Below are positions 1 to 5,801 of a DNA stretch of 5,801 bases, one piece after another. A model generated the notes under the pieces. That model saw only the letters and a list, made by a program, of their open reading frames with translations. It was not told the DNA's origin and made no database searches. The position numbers and the translations under genes are program-made. The DNA comes from Dehalococcoidia bacterium (lineage in GTDB: Bacteria > Chloroflexota > Dehalococcoidia > GIF9 > UBA5629). Within the stretch, counting starts at the first letter, position 1. Every line of letters begins with the position of its first letter. The DNA lies in contig QYPU01000001.1 of the NCBI GenBank assembly GCA_007280145.1, positions 1 to 5,801 on the forward strand. The letters are read 5' to 3'.

Positions 1-63
1 GCAGTAGTTCTACAGGATAAATTTGGAAAATGGGTACTTCCCATCAGCATAAGTTCGAGCTAG
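1..63 (+). CDS. Possible 3' end of an upstream gene (partial)
   Basis: Frame 1 is open from the first base and ends at a TAG at 61-63, giving 20 codons that read AVVLQDKFGKWVLPISISSS. The other two plus frames hit stops within the first 20 bases. The peptide is not low-complexity and could be a protein C-terminus, but it is too short to place in any family. If real, it ends 157 nt before the nuoE-like start, so it would be a separate gene from the operon below. An open stretch of 20 codons can easily arise by chance, hence the low confidence. Confidence 0.3.
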   Translation, partial: AVVLQDKFGKWVLPISISSS

Positions 64-76
64 ATTAGTTTACACT

Positions 77-103
77 TTGACAATCAGGAAAGTTAAATAT
101 TAA
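77..103 (+). promoter_or_regulatory. Candidate sigma-70-type promoter for the nuoEFG-like operon
   Basis: A perfect -35 hexamer TTGACA is at 77-82. The best -10 candidate is TATTAA at 98-103 (4 of 6 matches to TATAAT), with a 15-nt spacer that is shorter than the preferred 17. The downstream bases are AT-rich. It lies in the only intergenic region of the window and would give a leader of roughly 110 nt before the first gene. The -35 box is convincing, but the weak -10 and short spacer keep this a candidate. Confidence 0.4.
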
Positions 104-120
104 AACAGATGCAGCGCACA

Positions 121-135
121 GTGAACCAGTTTCAC
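121..135 (+). promoter_or_regulatory. Inverted repeat GTGAA-N5-TTCAC, possible repressor operator
   Basis: The exact 5-bp arms GTGAA (121-125) and TTCAC (131-135) flank CCAGT. The dyad sits about 20 nt downstream of the candidate -10, where a bound repressor could block transcription. The arms match the core half-sites of the NADH-sensing repressor Rex (GTGAA/TTCAC), but Rex sites normally have 4 nt between these half-sites and this one has 5. It could be an operator for another dimeric regulator, a small RNA hairpin or chance. Confidence 0.3.
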
Positions 136-208
136 GTTCTACAAAGGGAGAAACGCGCTTAAATCGTAAGCCCTCTTTCCCCCTTACCATTTGACGCTGC
201 ACGGATTC

Positions 209-214
209 AGGAGG
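209..214 (+). promoter_or_regulatory. Ribosome binding site AGGAGG that selects the TTG start at 221
   Basis: A perfect Shine-Dalgarno AGGAGG lies 6 nt upstream of the TTG at 221. The reading frame is open further upstream to another TTG at 191, but starting there would put this ribosome site inside the coding region, and no comparable site precedes 191. A weaker GGAG at 223-226 lies 9 nt before an ATG at 236, so that ATG is the main competing start. Confidence 0.7.
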
Positions 215-220
215 CCTATT

Positions 221-730
221 TTGGAGAAAGTAGACATGGTTTCGACAAAAGCAAAAACGGGTATAGGGATGGCCGGCAGGGTTTTTCAGCAAATCCAAAG
301 GGTAATCGACGATACTGGCGGGCAATCCGGTACCACGATCCGGGTGCTGCAGCAGGCTCAGGGGCTTGTTGGTTACCTGCCACCACCAGTACTGAAAACA
401 ATCTCCAGGGACTTAAAAATCCCTTTGAGCGAAGTGTATGGCATAGTCAGTTTCTATAGCTTCTTTACCATGGTACCCAAGGGCAAATATGTCATTCAGG
501 TCTGTATGGGCACCAGTTGCTATGTTAAGGGAGGACAAAGAATTATTGATACTTTGAAGAAAGATATTAGACTTGAGCCCGGGGGAATTACCCCTGATGG
601 TAAGTTCTCCCTGGAAACAGTAAGGTGTCTCGGCTGCTGCGGGTTATCTCCAGTAATAGCCATCGGCGATGATGTTCATAGAAAGGTGAAACCCAGCGAG
701 CTAAAAAGCATCCTGAGTTCCTACCGATAG
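221..730 (+). CDS. nuoE: NuoE-like [2Fe-2S] subunit (24-kDa subunit of NADH dehydrogenase; HndA/HoxE-type)
   Basis: This 169-aa protein is the thioredoxin-like [2Fe-2S] subunit that pairs with the NuoF flavoprotein and holds the N1a-type cluster in complex I, NAD-linked hydrogenases and formate dehydrogenases. The N-terminal helical part is followed by the family signature LSEVYGIVSFYSFF and then the cluster ligands: C95-x4-C100 in VCMGTSCYVKGG and C136-x3-C140 in RCLGCCGLSP. C139 is an additional cysteine inside the second pair, where many relatives have alanine. Length is normal for the family, and there is no signal peptide or membrane segment. The TTG start is chosen because AGGAGG precedes it by 6 nt; ATG 236 would remove only five residues ahead of the conserved part. 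It is the first gene of the operon, and its TAG overlaps the ribosome site of the next gene. The family is certain; whether it belongs to complex I or a soluble enzyme cannot be told from this subunit alone. Confidence 0.93.
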   Translation: MEKVDMVSTKAKTGIGMAGRVFQQIQRVIDDTGGQSGTTIRVLQQAQGLVGYLPPPVLKTISRDLKIPLSEVYGIVSFYSFFTMVPKGKYVIQVCMGTSCYVKGGQRIIDTLKKDIRLEPGGITPDGKFSLETVRCLGCCGLSPVIAIGDDVHRKVKPSELKSILSSYR

Positions 731-741
731 GAGAGTGTAAA

Positions 742-3700
742 ATGAAGCCACTTGTATGTGTAAAAGAGTTGTTGAATTTAAAAGAGCAAGCTCAAAAAAA
801 CCTGGCAGAACAGGGAAAGAAAACCCAGGTCAAAGTTCATCTGGGAACATGCGGCATATCTTCAGGTGCAAATAAGGTTCTCGAAGCCTTTCAGCATGAG
901 GTAGAAGCCCGCAAGCTAACAAACGTCGTCGTGTTGAGAGCAGCATGTATCGGGTTGTGTGGTCGAGAACCTGTGGCTACGGTTATTCACCCCAAAAATG
1001 GGAAGGTGATCTACTCCGACCTCTCTGAGGATAAAATCCCCAGGATTGTTGAACAACATCTTATTGGGGAAAAAGCGGTAGAGGAATGGACAGTGGACTC
1101 CAATGACCCCCTGCTTAAGCTTCAAGAGATAAGGATAATGCATAACCAGGACCTCGACCCAATGAACATCGATGAGTACATTTCTAGAGGTGGCTATCAA
1201 GCTCTGGCTAAGGTACTGACCGAGATGAAACCGGAAGATGTGATTGAGGAAATCAAAAAGTCTGGCTTAAGAGGGCGAGGAGGGGCGGGCTTCCCCACAG
1301 CTATAAAGTGGGGATTTGTCCGTAGCGCCACAGGAGACGAAAAGTATGTAGTCTGCAACGGCGATGAAGGTGACCCCGGCGCTTATATGAACCGTGCTGT
1401 TCTAGAAGGCAACCCCCATTCGATAATTGAAGGAATGGCAATAGGAGCCTACGCCATAGGCAATGTTCGCCAAGGCTATGCCTATGTCCGTGCTGAGTAT
1501 CCCCTGGCTATTGAGACTTTAAGCCACGCTATTGCCAAGGCTCGAGAATATGGCCTTTTAGGAGAGAATATTTTAGGCACTGGCTTCAATTTCTCTATTG
1601 ATATATTCCCCGGTGCTGGTGCTTTCGTTTGTGGAGAGGAAACTGCTCTTTTGATTTCAATTGAAGGGAAGCGGGGAAACCCACGCCAGCGGCCGCCATT
1701 CCCGGCAAATAAAGGACTCTTCAACAAGCCAACTACCCTCAATAATGTGGAGACTTGGTCAAATATCCCCCAGATTATTTTGAATGGAGCCGATTGGTTT
1801 GCCAGCGTGGGTAATGAGAAATGCAAGGGAACAAAGACCCTGTGCTTGGTAGGAAACGTAAACAACACCGGGCTGGTTGAAATTCCACTGGGGACTAGCC
1901 TAGGACAGATTGTGTTTGATATTGGCGGCGGTATCCCTGAGGGAAAGAAATTTAAGGCAGTGCAGATAGGCGGGCCATCCGGTGGTGTCATCCCCATTGA
2001 GTATTTGAACACTCCCGTTGATTACGAAGCAGTCACTGCCCTTGGCGCAATTATGGGCTCCGGTGGGCTTGTAGTAATGGACGAGGATAGCTGCATGGTT
2101 GATGTGGCTAAGTTCTTTCTTCAGTTCACCAGAGACGAATCCTGTGGTAAGTGCACTCCTTGCCGGACAGGAATACCACAGATGCTTGAGATTCTGACCA
2201 AGATTAGTGAGGGCAAGGGGACAATAGAAGATCTCAGCATACTGGAAGAACTGACAGAGATGATTGCCTCGGCCTCAATTTGTGGTCTGGGACAGACAGC
2301 ACCTAACCCAGTCCTGACCACATTGCGTCATTTCAGAGAGGAATACGAGGCCCATATCATAGACAAAAAGTGCCCGGCTGCAGTCTGCCAGGCTTTATTC
2401 AAGTCTCCTTGTCAACATACCTGCCCTGCAGGACTCGACATCCCTGGCTATATCGCTTTCATAAAGGAAGGGAATTTTGAACAGGCTTATCGCTTGATTA
2501 TGCAGCGACTTCCCTTCCCCCTAACCCTCGGCCGAGTATGTCACCATCCCTGTGAGAGCAAATGCCGGCGAGCCCAGGTTGACGACCCGGTAGCAATCAG
2601 GCATCTCAAAAGGTCCGCCGCCGACTACGCCCTCGAGCATGGAATTGAATACATTCCTGAGGTAAAGGACAAGAAGGCAGAGAGGATAGCCATTATCGGC
2701 GCAGGCCCGGCAGGGTTATCAGCAGCCTGGGACCTTGCCCAAGAAGGATACCAGGTTACCGTGTTCGAGACCCTCCCTGTGGCCGGAGGTATGCTCGCCG
2801 TGGGCATTCCTGAGTATCGCCTCCCTAAGGACATCCTCAAAAAGGAGATTGAAGCTGTTAAGAAGCTTGGGGTAGATATAAAGTTAAACACACGTGTTGA
2901 CGATATTGAATCTTTATTGAAAGATGGATATCAGGCAGTGTTCATCGCTACGGGTGCTCACAAAGGAGAGAAGATGGGAATCCCCGGCGAAGACCTAAAA
3001 GAAGTCTACGAAGCCACTGATTTCTTGAGAGAAGCTAATTTGGGAAAGGAAGTAAAGGTAGGACGGAAGGTAGCGGTTATTGGTGGTGGCAACTCCGCCG
3101 TTGATGCAGCTAGGGTGGCTTTAAGAAAAGGTGCCAAAGAAGTGCACATCCTCTACCGTCGAGAAAAAAGGGATATGCCAGCGATAGCCGAGGAGATAAC
3201 GGCTGCCGAGGAAGAAGATATTCAACTCCATTGCCTGACAGCCCCTATCAAGATTTTGGGCAATGATGGCAAGGTTTCTGGGCTCGAGTGCATCCGCATG
3301 GAGCTAAAGGAGTTCGACAGGAGTGGCAGGAAGACCCCTTCTCCCGTTGAAGGGTCTGAGTATACAATAGATGTCAATACAGTTATCGAGGCTATAGGTC
3401 AAAGGCCAGACACTTCCTTTTTGAAAGGCGATGGAATCGGTGTAGCAAAGAGGGGAACAATAGTAGCTGACCCTCGAACCCTTGTTACCAACCGCAAAGG
3501 GGTTTTCACAGGGGGAGATGCTTTCACAGGCCCAGCGACAGTAATCGAAGCAGTTGCTGCCGGACAAAGAGCAGCTTCCTCCATAAAGAGATGCCTGCGA
3601 GGAGAAGAGCTTTCGCCTCTAGTAGAGCGCAATGGTTACAAACCCATAACCATTCCATCTGTGCCCCCTACTGAGGAGGAGACCCAGGAGAGAAGCAGGG

Positions 3701-3831
3701 TGACAATTGCTGAGATCCCCACGGCTGACAAGAAGGCTTCTTTTAAAGAGACAGTGTTACCTTACAGTCAAAAGGAAGCCATGGAAGAGGCCAGCCGATG
3801 CCTGAGATGCGACCTGGAGGTAGGAGAATAG
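742..3831 (+). CDS. nuoF: NuoF-GltD/NfnL fusion: FMN/NAD(H) dehydrogenase joined to an FAD/NAD(P)H oxidoreductase
   Basis: This 1029-aa protein carries two pyridine-nucleotide/flavin modules. Residues 1-125 form an HndB-like thioredoxin-fold domain with C37, C69 and C73. Residues 135-535 form a complete NuoF: the FMN loop GRGGAGFP (178-185), CNGDEGDPGAY (205-215), GAGAFVCGEETALL (291-304), and N3-type [4Fe-4S] ligands C468-x2-C471-x2-C474 plus C514. CPAAVC (544-549) then leads into a GltD/NfnL-like part (about 555-1029). That part has C557-x3-CP, GRVC-x3-C-x3-C (600, 604, 608), an FAD-binding GAGPAG (653-658) with E676, a second Rossmann motif GGGNSAVDAAR (781-791), YRREKRDMPA (805-814) with R806/R807, and GGDAFTGPATVIEA. 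It ends in RCLRC (1020, 1023). NuoF oxidises NADH or reduces NAD+ through FMN; GltD/NfnL-type modules use FAD with NAD(P)H, and the arginine pair suggests NADPH. AGGAG at 729-733 precedes the ATG by 8 nt. The protein is soluble. Domain identity is certain; the net reaction is unknown. Confidence 0.93.
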   Translation: MKPLVCVKELLNLKEQAQKNLAEQGKKTQVKVHLGTCGISSGANKVLEAFQHEVEARKLTNVVVLRAACIGLCGREPVATVIHPKNGKVIYSDLSEDKIPRIVEQHLIGEKAVEEWTVDSNDPLLKLQEIRIMHNQDLDPMNIDEYISRGGYQALAKVLTEMKPEDVIEEIKKSGLRGRGGAGFPTAIKWGFVRSATGDEKYVVCNGDEGDPGAYMNRAVLEGNPHSIIEGMAIGAYAIGNVRQGYAYVRAEYPLAIETLSHAIAKAREYGLLGENILGTGFNFSIDIFPGAGAFVCGEETALLISIEGKRGNPRQRPPFPANKGLFNKPTTLNNVETWSNIPQIILNGADWFASVGNEKCKGTKTLCLVGNVNNTGLVEIPLGTSLGQIVFDIGGGIPEGKKFKAVQIGGPSGGVIPIEYLNTPVDYEAVTALGAIMGSGGLVVMDEDSCMVDVAKFFLQFTRDESCGKCTPCRTGIPQMLEILTKISEGKGTIEDLSILEELTEMIASASICGLGQTAPNPVLTTLRHFREEYEAHIIDKKCPAAVCQALFKSPCQHTCPAGLDIPGYIAFIKEGNFEQAYRLIMQRLPFPLTLGRVCHHPCESKCRRAQVDDPVAIRHLKRSAADYALEHGIEYIPEVKDKKAERIAIIGAGPAGLSAAWDLAQEGYQVTVFETLPVAGGMLAVGIPEYRLPKDILKKEIEAVKKLGVDIKLNTRVDDIESLLKDGYQAVFIATGAHKGEKMGIPGEDLKEVYEATDFLREANLGKEVKVGRKVAVIGGGNSAVDAARVALRKGAKEVHILYRREKRDMPAIAEEITAAEEEDIQLHCLTAPIKILGNDGKVSGLECIRMELKEFDRSGRKTPSPVEGSEYTIDVNTVIEAIGQRPDTSFLKGDGIGVAKRGTIVADPRTLVTNRKGVFTGGDAFTGPATVIEAVAAGQRAASSIKRCLRGEELSPLVERNGYKPITIPSVPPTEEETQERSRVTIAEIPTADKKASFKETVLPYSQKEAMEEASRCLRCDLEVGE

Positions 3832-3834
3832 GTA

Positions 3835-5801
3835 ATGAACGAGATAACATTGACAATCAACGATAAACAGGTTAAGGGAAAACAAGGCGATACTGTTCTC
3901 GACATCTGCCAGGCCAACGGAATCGATGTCCCAACCCTCTGCCATTTCAAAGGGTTAACCGATGTCGGGGCGTGCCGTATGTGCCTGGTCGAAATCGAGA
4001 AGGAGAGAAAACCTGTCCCCGCTTGCACCTACCCAGCACGGGATGGTTTGGTAATTCAAACACATACTGAGAAACTAGAGAAATGCCGCCGCCTGATTTT
4101 GGAACTTCTTTTCGCCGAGCGTAACCACCTATGTGCTTATTGTGTAGCCAGCGGTGATTGTGAATTACAAAATCTGGCTTACCAATATCAGATGGATAAT
4201 GTGCGCTATCACTATTCTTGGCCGCCACTGCCAGTAGACTCGGTAAATAACTATCTGGTCATAGACCATAACCGCTGCATATTATGCGGGAGATGCATCA
4301 GGACATGTAATGAAATCACCGGTGTTCAGGCGCTTGATTTTGGTCACCGTGGTTGGAAAACTCTCGTTTGTGCTGACCTTAACCAACCTTTAGGAGAGTC
4401 ATCTTGTATTTCTTGCGGAGCTTGTGCTCAAGTTTGTCCCACCGGGGCAATTTATACCAAGTCCAGTGCCTACAAAGGCAGGCCCGTAGAATGCATAAAA
4501 GTCCACAGCGTATGCTCCCTATGTGGAGTTGGCTGCGAAATCGACGCCTTGGTCAAGGACAACCGGTTAGTAAGAATCGACAGCCCCGAGCTTGCTAACG
4601 ACCGGGGGCTACTTTGCCATAAAGGACGCTTTGAACAGCTTTATGATAGACACAATCGGGTTACCGGTCCCATGGTACTAAATAGTCAAGGTGAGCTTGA
4701 GGCCTGTTCTTTAGACGAAGCATTGAATAAGATAAACAAAAAGTTTAGCGAACTAAAGTCGCACCCTGGTAACGGTAGCATTGCCGGTTTAGCTTCGAGC
4801 CAAGCCTGTAACGAATCCCTGGAAGCATTTAGGAAATTCATGGCTGATACCCTGGGCAGTCAGCTAGTCGATACTCTCGATGGAGATGAGTATCGAGTCA
4901 TTACCCAAGGCATTACCAAATTCCAAGATGGAGCAAAACTGAGTATCGAAACTTCGCTAGAGGAAATACTTAAAGCTGACACTATCCTACTAGCTGGTGC
5001 CAACCCACTTGAAAGCCATCCTGTAGTTGGCTCTTATATTTTCCGAGCGGTGACCAAGAATGGGGCAAATCTCATCCTTGTCGACCCGCTACGAAATGTT
5101 TTCTCCTCCCGCACATCTGTATGGTTAAAACCCCCAGAAGGTAAAGAGGAACTTACTATCAACGCCTTGACTAAGGCTATTATTGATAAAGATTTTGCTA
5201 AAGATTCTATAGACTTGAAGAGAATTGCACCCTCAGTTAAGGATATTAATGTGATACAAGCTACCGAGGAAGCTGGCATCAACACCGACGCCCTTTACAG
5301 AGCTGCTGAAATGCTCGCCAAATCTCAACACGGCATTATTATCTACGGAAAGGGCATCCTGCGATATAGAAATCCTGAATTAATAATGTCTCTCCTCAAC
5401 CTAGCAGCTATCGCCGGAAGCCAAGACAGAGGAAAGCCGAGAATTATATCTCTGAAACCTAAAGGAAATAGCCGAGGGGCCTGGGATATGGGTCTGGCAA
5501 ACTCACAAAATTCTATCCTCAACAGCATAACTAAGAACAACGTCAAGGCAGCCTACCTTCTGCTAGCTGATGATTATGTTGATGAACCAAGATTGCTGGA
5601 TAGCCTTAAACGGATGGAATTTGTGGTTGTGCAAGCTAGCTATTTGTCTCCCGCCACCTCCATAGCCAATGTGGTTTTACCCTCACCAACCTGGGCAGAA
5701 AGAGAGGGCAGCTACACAACGCTAGATGGTACGGTTAAGTCAGCCTCCCGTCTTTTACAGCCTCCTGGCGGAGTAAAACAGGACTGGGAGATAATCCATA
5801 A
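3835..5801 (+). CDS. nuoG: NuoG-like Fe-S/molybdopterin-fold subunit with HoxU-like N-terminus (3' end outside the window)
   Basis: The frame is open from ATG 3835 through the window end (655 codons, no stop). AGGAG at 3822-3826 precedes the start by 8 nt, and only 3 nt separate it from the fusion gene. The first ~220 residues look like HoxU: [2Fe-2S] ligands C36, C47, C50 and C64; a His-ligated cluster H98-x-C100-x2-C103-x5-C109 followed by ELQNLA; and two ferredoxin-type [4Fe-4S] sets, C148/C151/C154/C158 and C191/C194/C197/C201. Next comes the [4Fe-4S] domain of the molybdopterin oxidoreductases (C227-x2-C230-x3-C234-x26-C261), then the body, with GANPLESHPVVGSYI (388-402), LILVDP and VVLPSPTWAEREGSY (613-627). 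The body resembles NAD-linked formate dehydrogenase alpha subunits. However, the stretch that would hold the catalytic Cys/Sec (about 343-362) has neither cysteine nor in-frame TGA, as in NuoG, so it is probably not a formate dehydrogenase. Its likely role is electron relay from the NuoEF-like module. The C-terminal cofactor-binding domain is missing here. Confidence 0.88.
   Translation, partial: MNEITLTINDKQVKGKQGDTVLDICQANGIDVPTLCHFKGLTDVGACRMCLVEIEKERKPVPACTYPARDGLVIQTHTEKLEKCRRLILELLFAERNHLCAYCVASGDCELQNLAYQYQMDNVRYHYSWPPLPVDSVNNYLVIDHNRCILCGRCIRTCNEITGVQALDFGHRGWKTLVCADLNQPLGESSCISCGACAQVCPTGAIYTKSSAYKGRPVECIKVHSVCSLCGVGCEIDALVKDNRLVRIDSPELANDRGLLCHKGRFEQLYDRHNRVTGPMVLNSQGELEACSLDEALNKINKKFSELKSHPGNGSIAGLASSQACNESLEAFRKFMADTLGSQLVDTLDGDEYRVITQGITKFQDGAKLSIETSLEEILKADTILLAGANPLESHPVVGSYIFRAVTKNGANLILVDPLRNVFSSRTSVWLKPPEGKEELTINALTKAIIDKDFAKDSIDLKRIAPSVKDINVIQATEEAGINTDALYRAAEMLAKSQHGIIIYGKGILRYRNPELIMSLLNLAAIAGSQDRGKPRIISLKPKGNSRGAWDMGLANSQNSILNSITKNNVKAAYLLLADDYVDEPRLLDSLKRMEFVVVQASYLSPATSIANVVLPSPTWAEREGSYTTLDGTVKSASRLLQPPGGVKQDWEIIH

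Noticed and set aside
157..171. Small hairpin GCTTA-AATCG-TAAGC in the leader
   Set aside because: The stem is only 5 bp, is not extended on either side, and has no T-run after it; there is not enough to call it a terminator, riboswitch or operator.
65..401. Minus-strand open frames at 65-325 and 216-401 across the leader and the start of nuoE
   Set aside because: They overlap each other and the conserved nuoE-like gene, and their proteins show no family motif, so they are antisense shadows.
1482..2012. A 176-codon minus-strand open frame inside the fusion gene
   Set aside because: It lies wholly antisense to the conserved NuoF FMN/NADH region, is rich in Pro and Ser as expected from a reversed Gly-rich frame, and resembles no family.
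3831..3835. Possible frameshift or missing gene end, because the third gene has no stop in the window
   Set aside because: Codon-by-codon reading from 3835 to 5801 stays in frame with family motifs throughout; the gene simply runs off the window edge.
4404..4598. A 64-codon plus-strand frame inside the NuoG-like gene
   Set aside because: It is an alternative frame over the Cys-rich region that encodes the second ferredoxin-type cluster and the Mo-domain Fe-S motif; the main frame carries the conserved residues.
4861..4920. Search for an in-frame TGA (selenocysteine) in the formate-dehydrogenase-like region
   Set aside because: No TGA occurs in this frame; the codons at the expected active site are ordinary sense codons with no cysteine.
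1..5801. CRISPR arrays, tRNA or rRNA genes, insertion sequences, attachment sites
   Set aside because: No repeated units, cloverleaf sequence, transposase frame or terminal inverted repeats were seen; about 96 percent of the window is accounted for by the three operon genes.

Overview
The window holds one plus-strand operon segment encoding a soluble, flavin- and iron-sulfur-rich oxidoreductase related to the peripheral (NADH-oxidising) arm of complex I and to NAD-linked hydrogenases and formate dehydrogenases. The organism is probably an anaerobic bacterium: base composition looks moderate (no exact count made), ATA, AGA and AGG codons are frequent, Shine-Dalgarno sites are strong, and nearly every protein domain carries Fe-S ligands. 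I cannot assign a phylum from sequence alone. Similar NuoF-GltD fusions, as I recall, are annotated in anaerobic Chloroflexota, Desulfobacterota and syntrophic bacteria, so these are only guesses.

Layout. Bases 1-63 may be the last 20 codons of an upstream gene. Bases 64-220 are non-coding; they carry a perfect TTGACA box with a weak -10 and, just downstream, a GTGAA-N5-TTCAC dyad. Three tightly packed genes follow. The first is nuoE-like (221-730, 169 aa, TTG start). The second is a 1029-aa fusion of an HndB-like N-terminal domain, a complete NuoF and a complete GltD/NfnL-like flavoprotein (742-3831). The third is a NuoG-like protein (from 3835) that runs off the end after 655 codons with no stop. 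Gaps are 11 and 3 nt, so the genes are probably co-transcribed.

How they may work together. NuoE and the NuoF part should form the FMN/NAD(H) module. The fused GltD/NfnL part adds a second flavin (FAD) and a second pyridine-nucleotide site, with an arginine pair that suggests NADP(H). The NuoG-like protein has a HoxU-like Fe-S relay on a formate-dehydrogenase-like molybdopterin fold whose catalytic Cys/Sec position holds no cysteine or in-frame TGA, so it is probably an electron conduit or scaffold. Counting visible motifs gives up to three [2Fe-2S] and about seven [4Fe-4S] clusters. None of the three proteins shows a membrane segment. The attractive inference is a cytoplasmic NAD(H)/NADP(H)/ferredoxin hub, possibly electron-bifurcating. 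The sequence does not prove this, and the partner (membrane arm, hydrogenase or formate dehydrogenase) lies outside the window.
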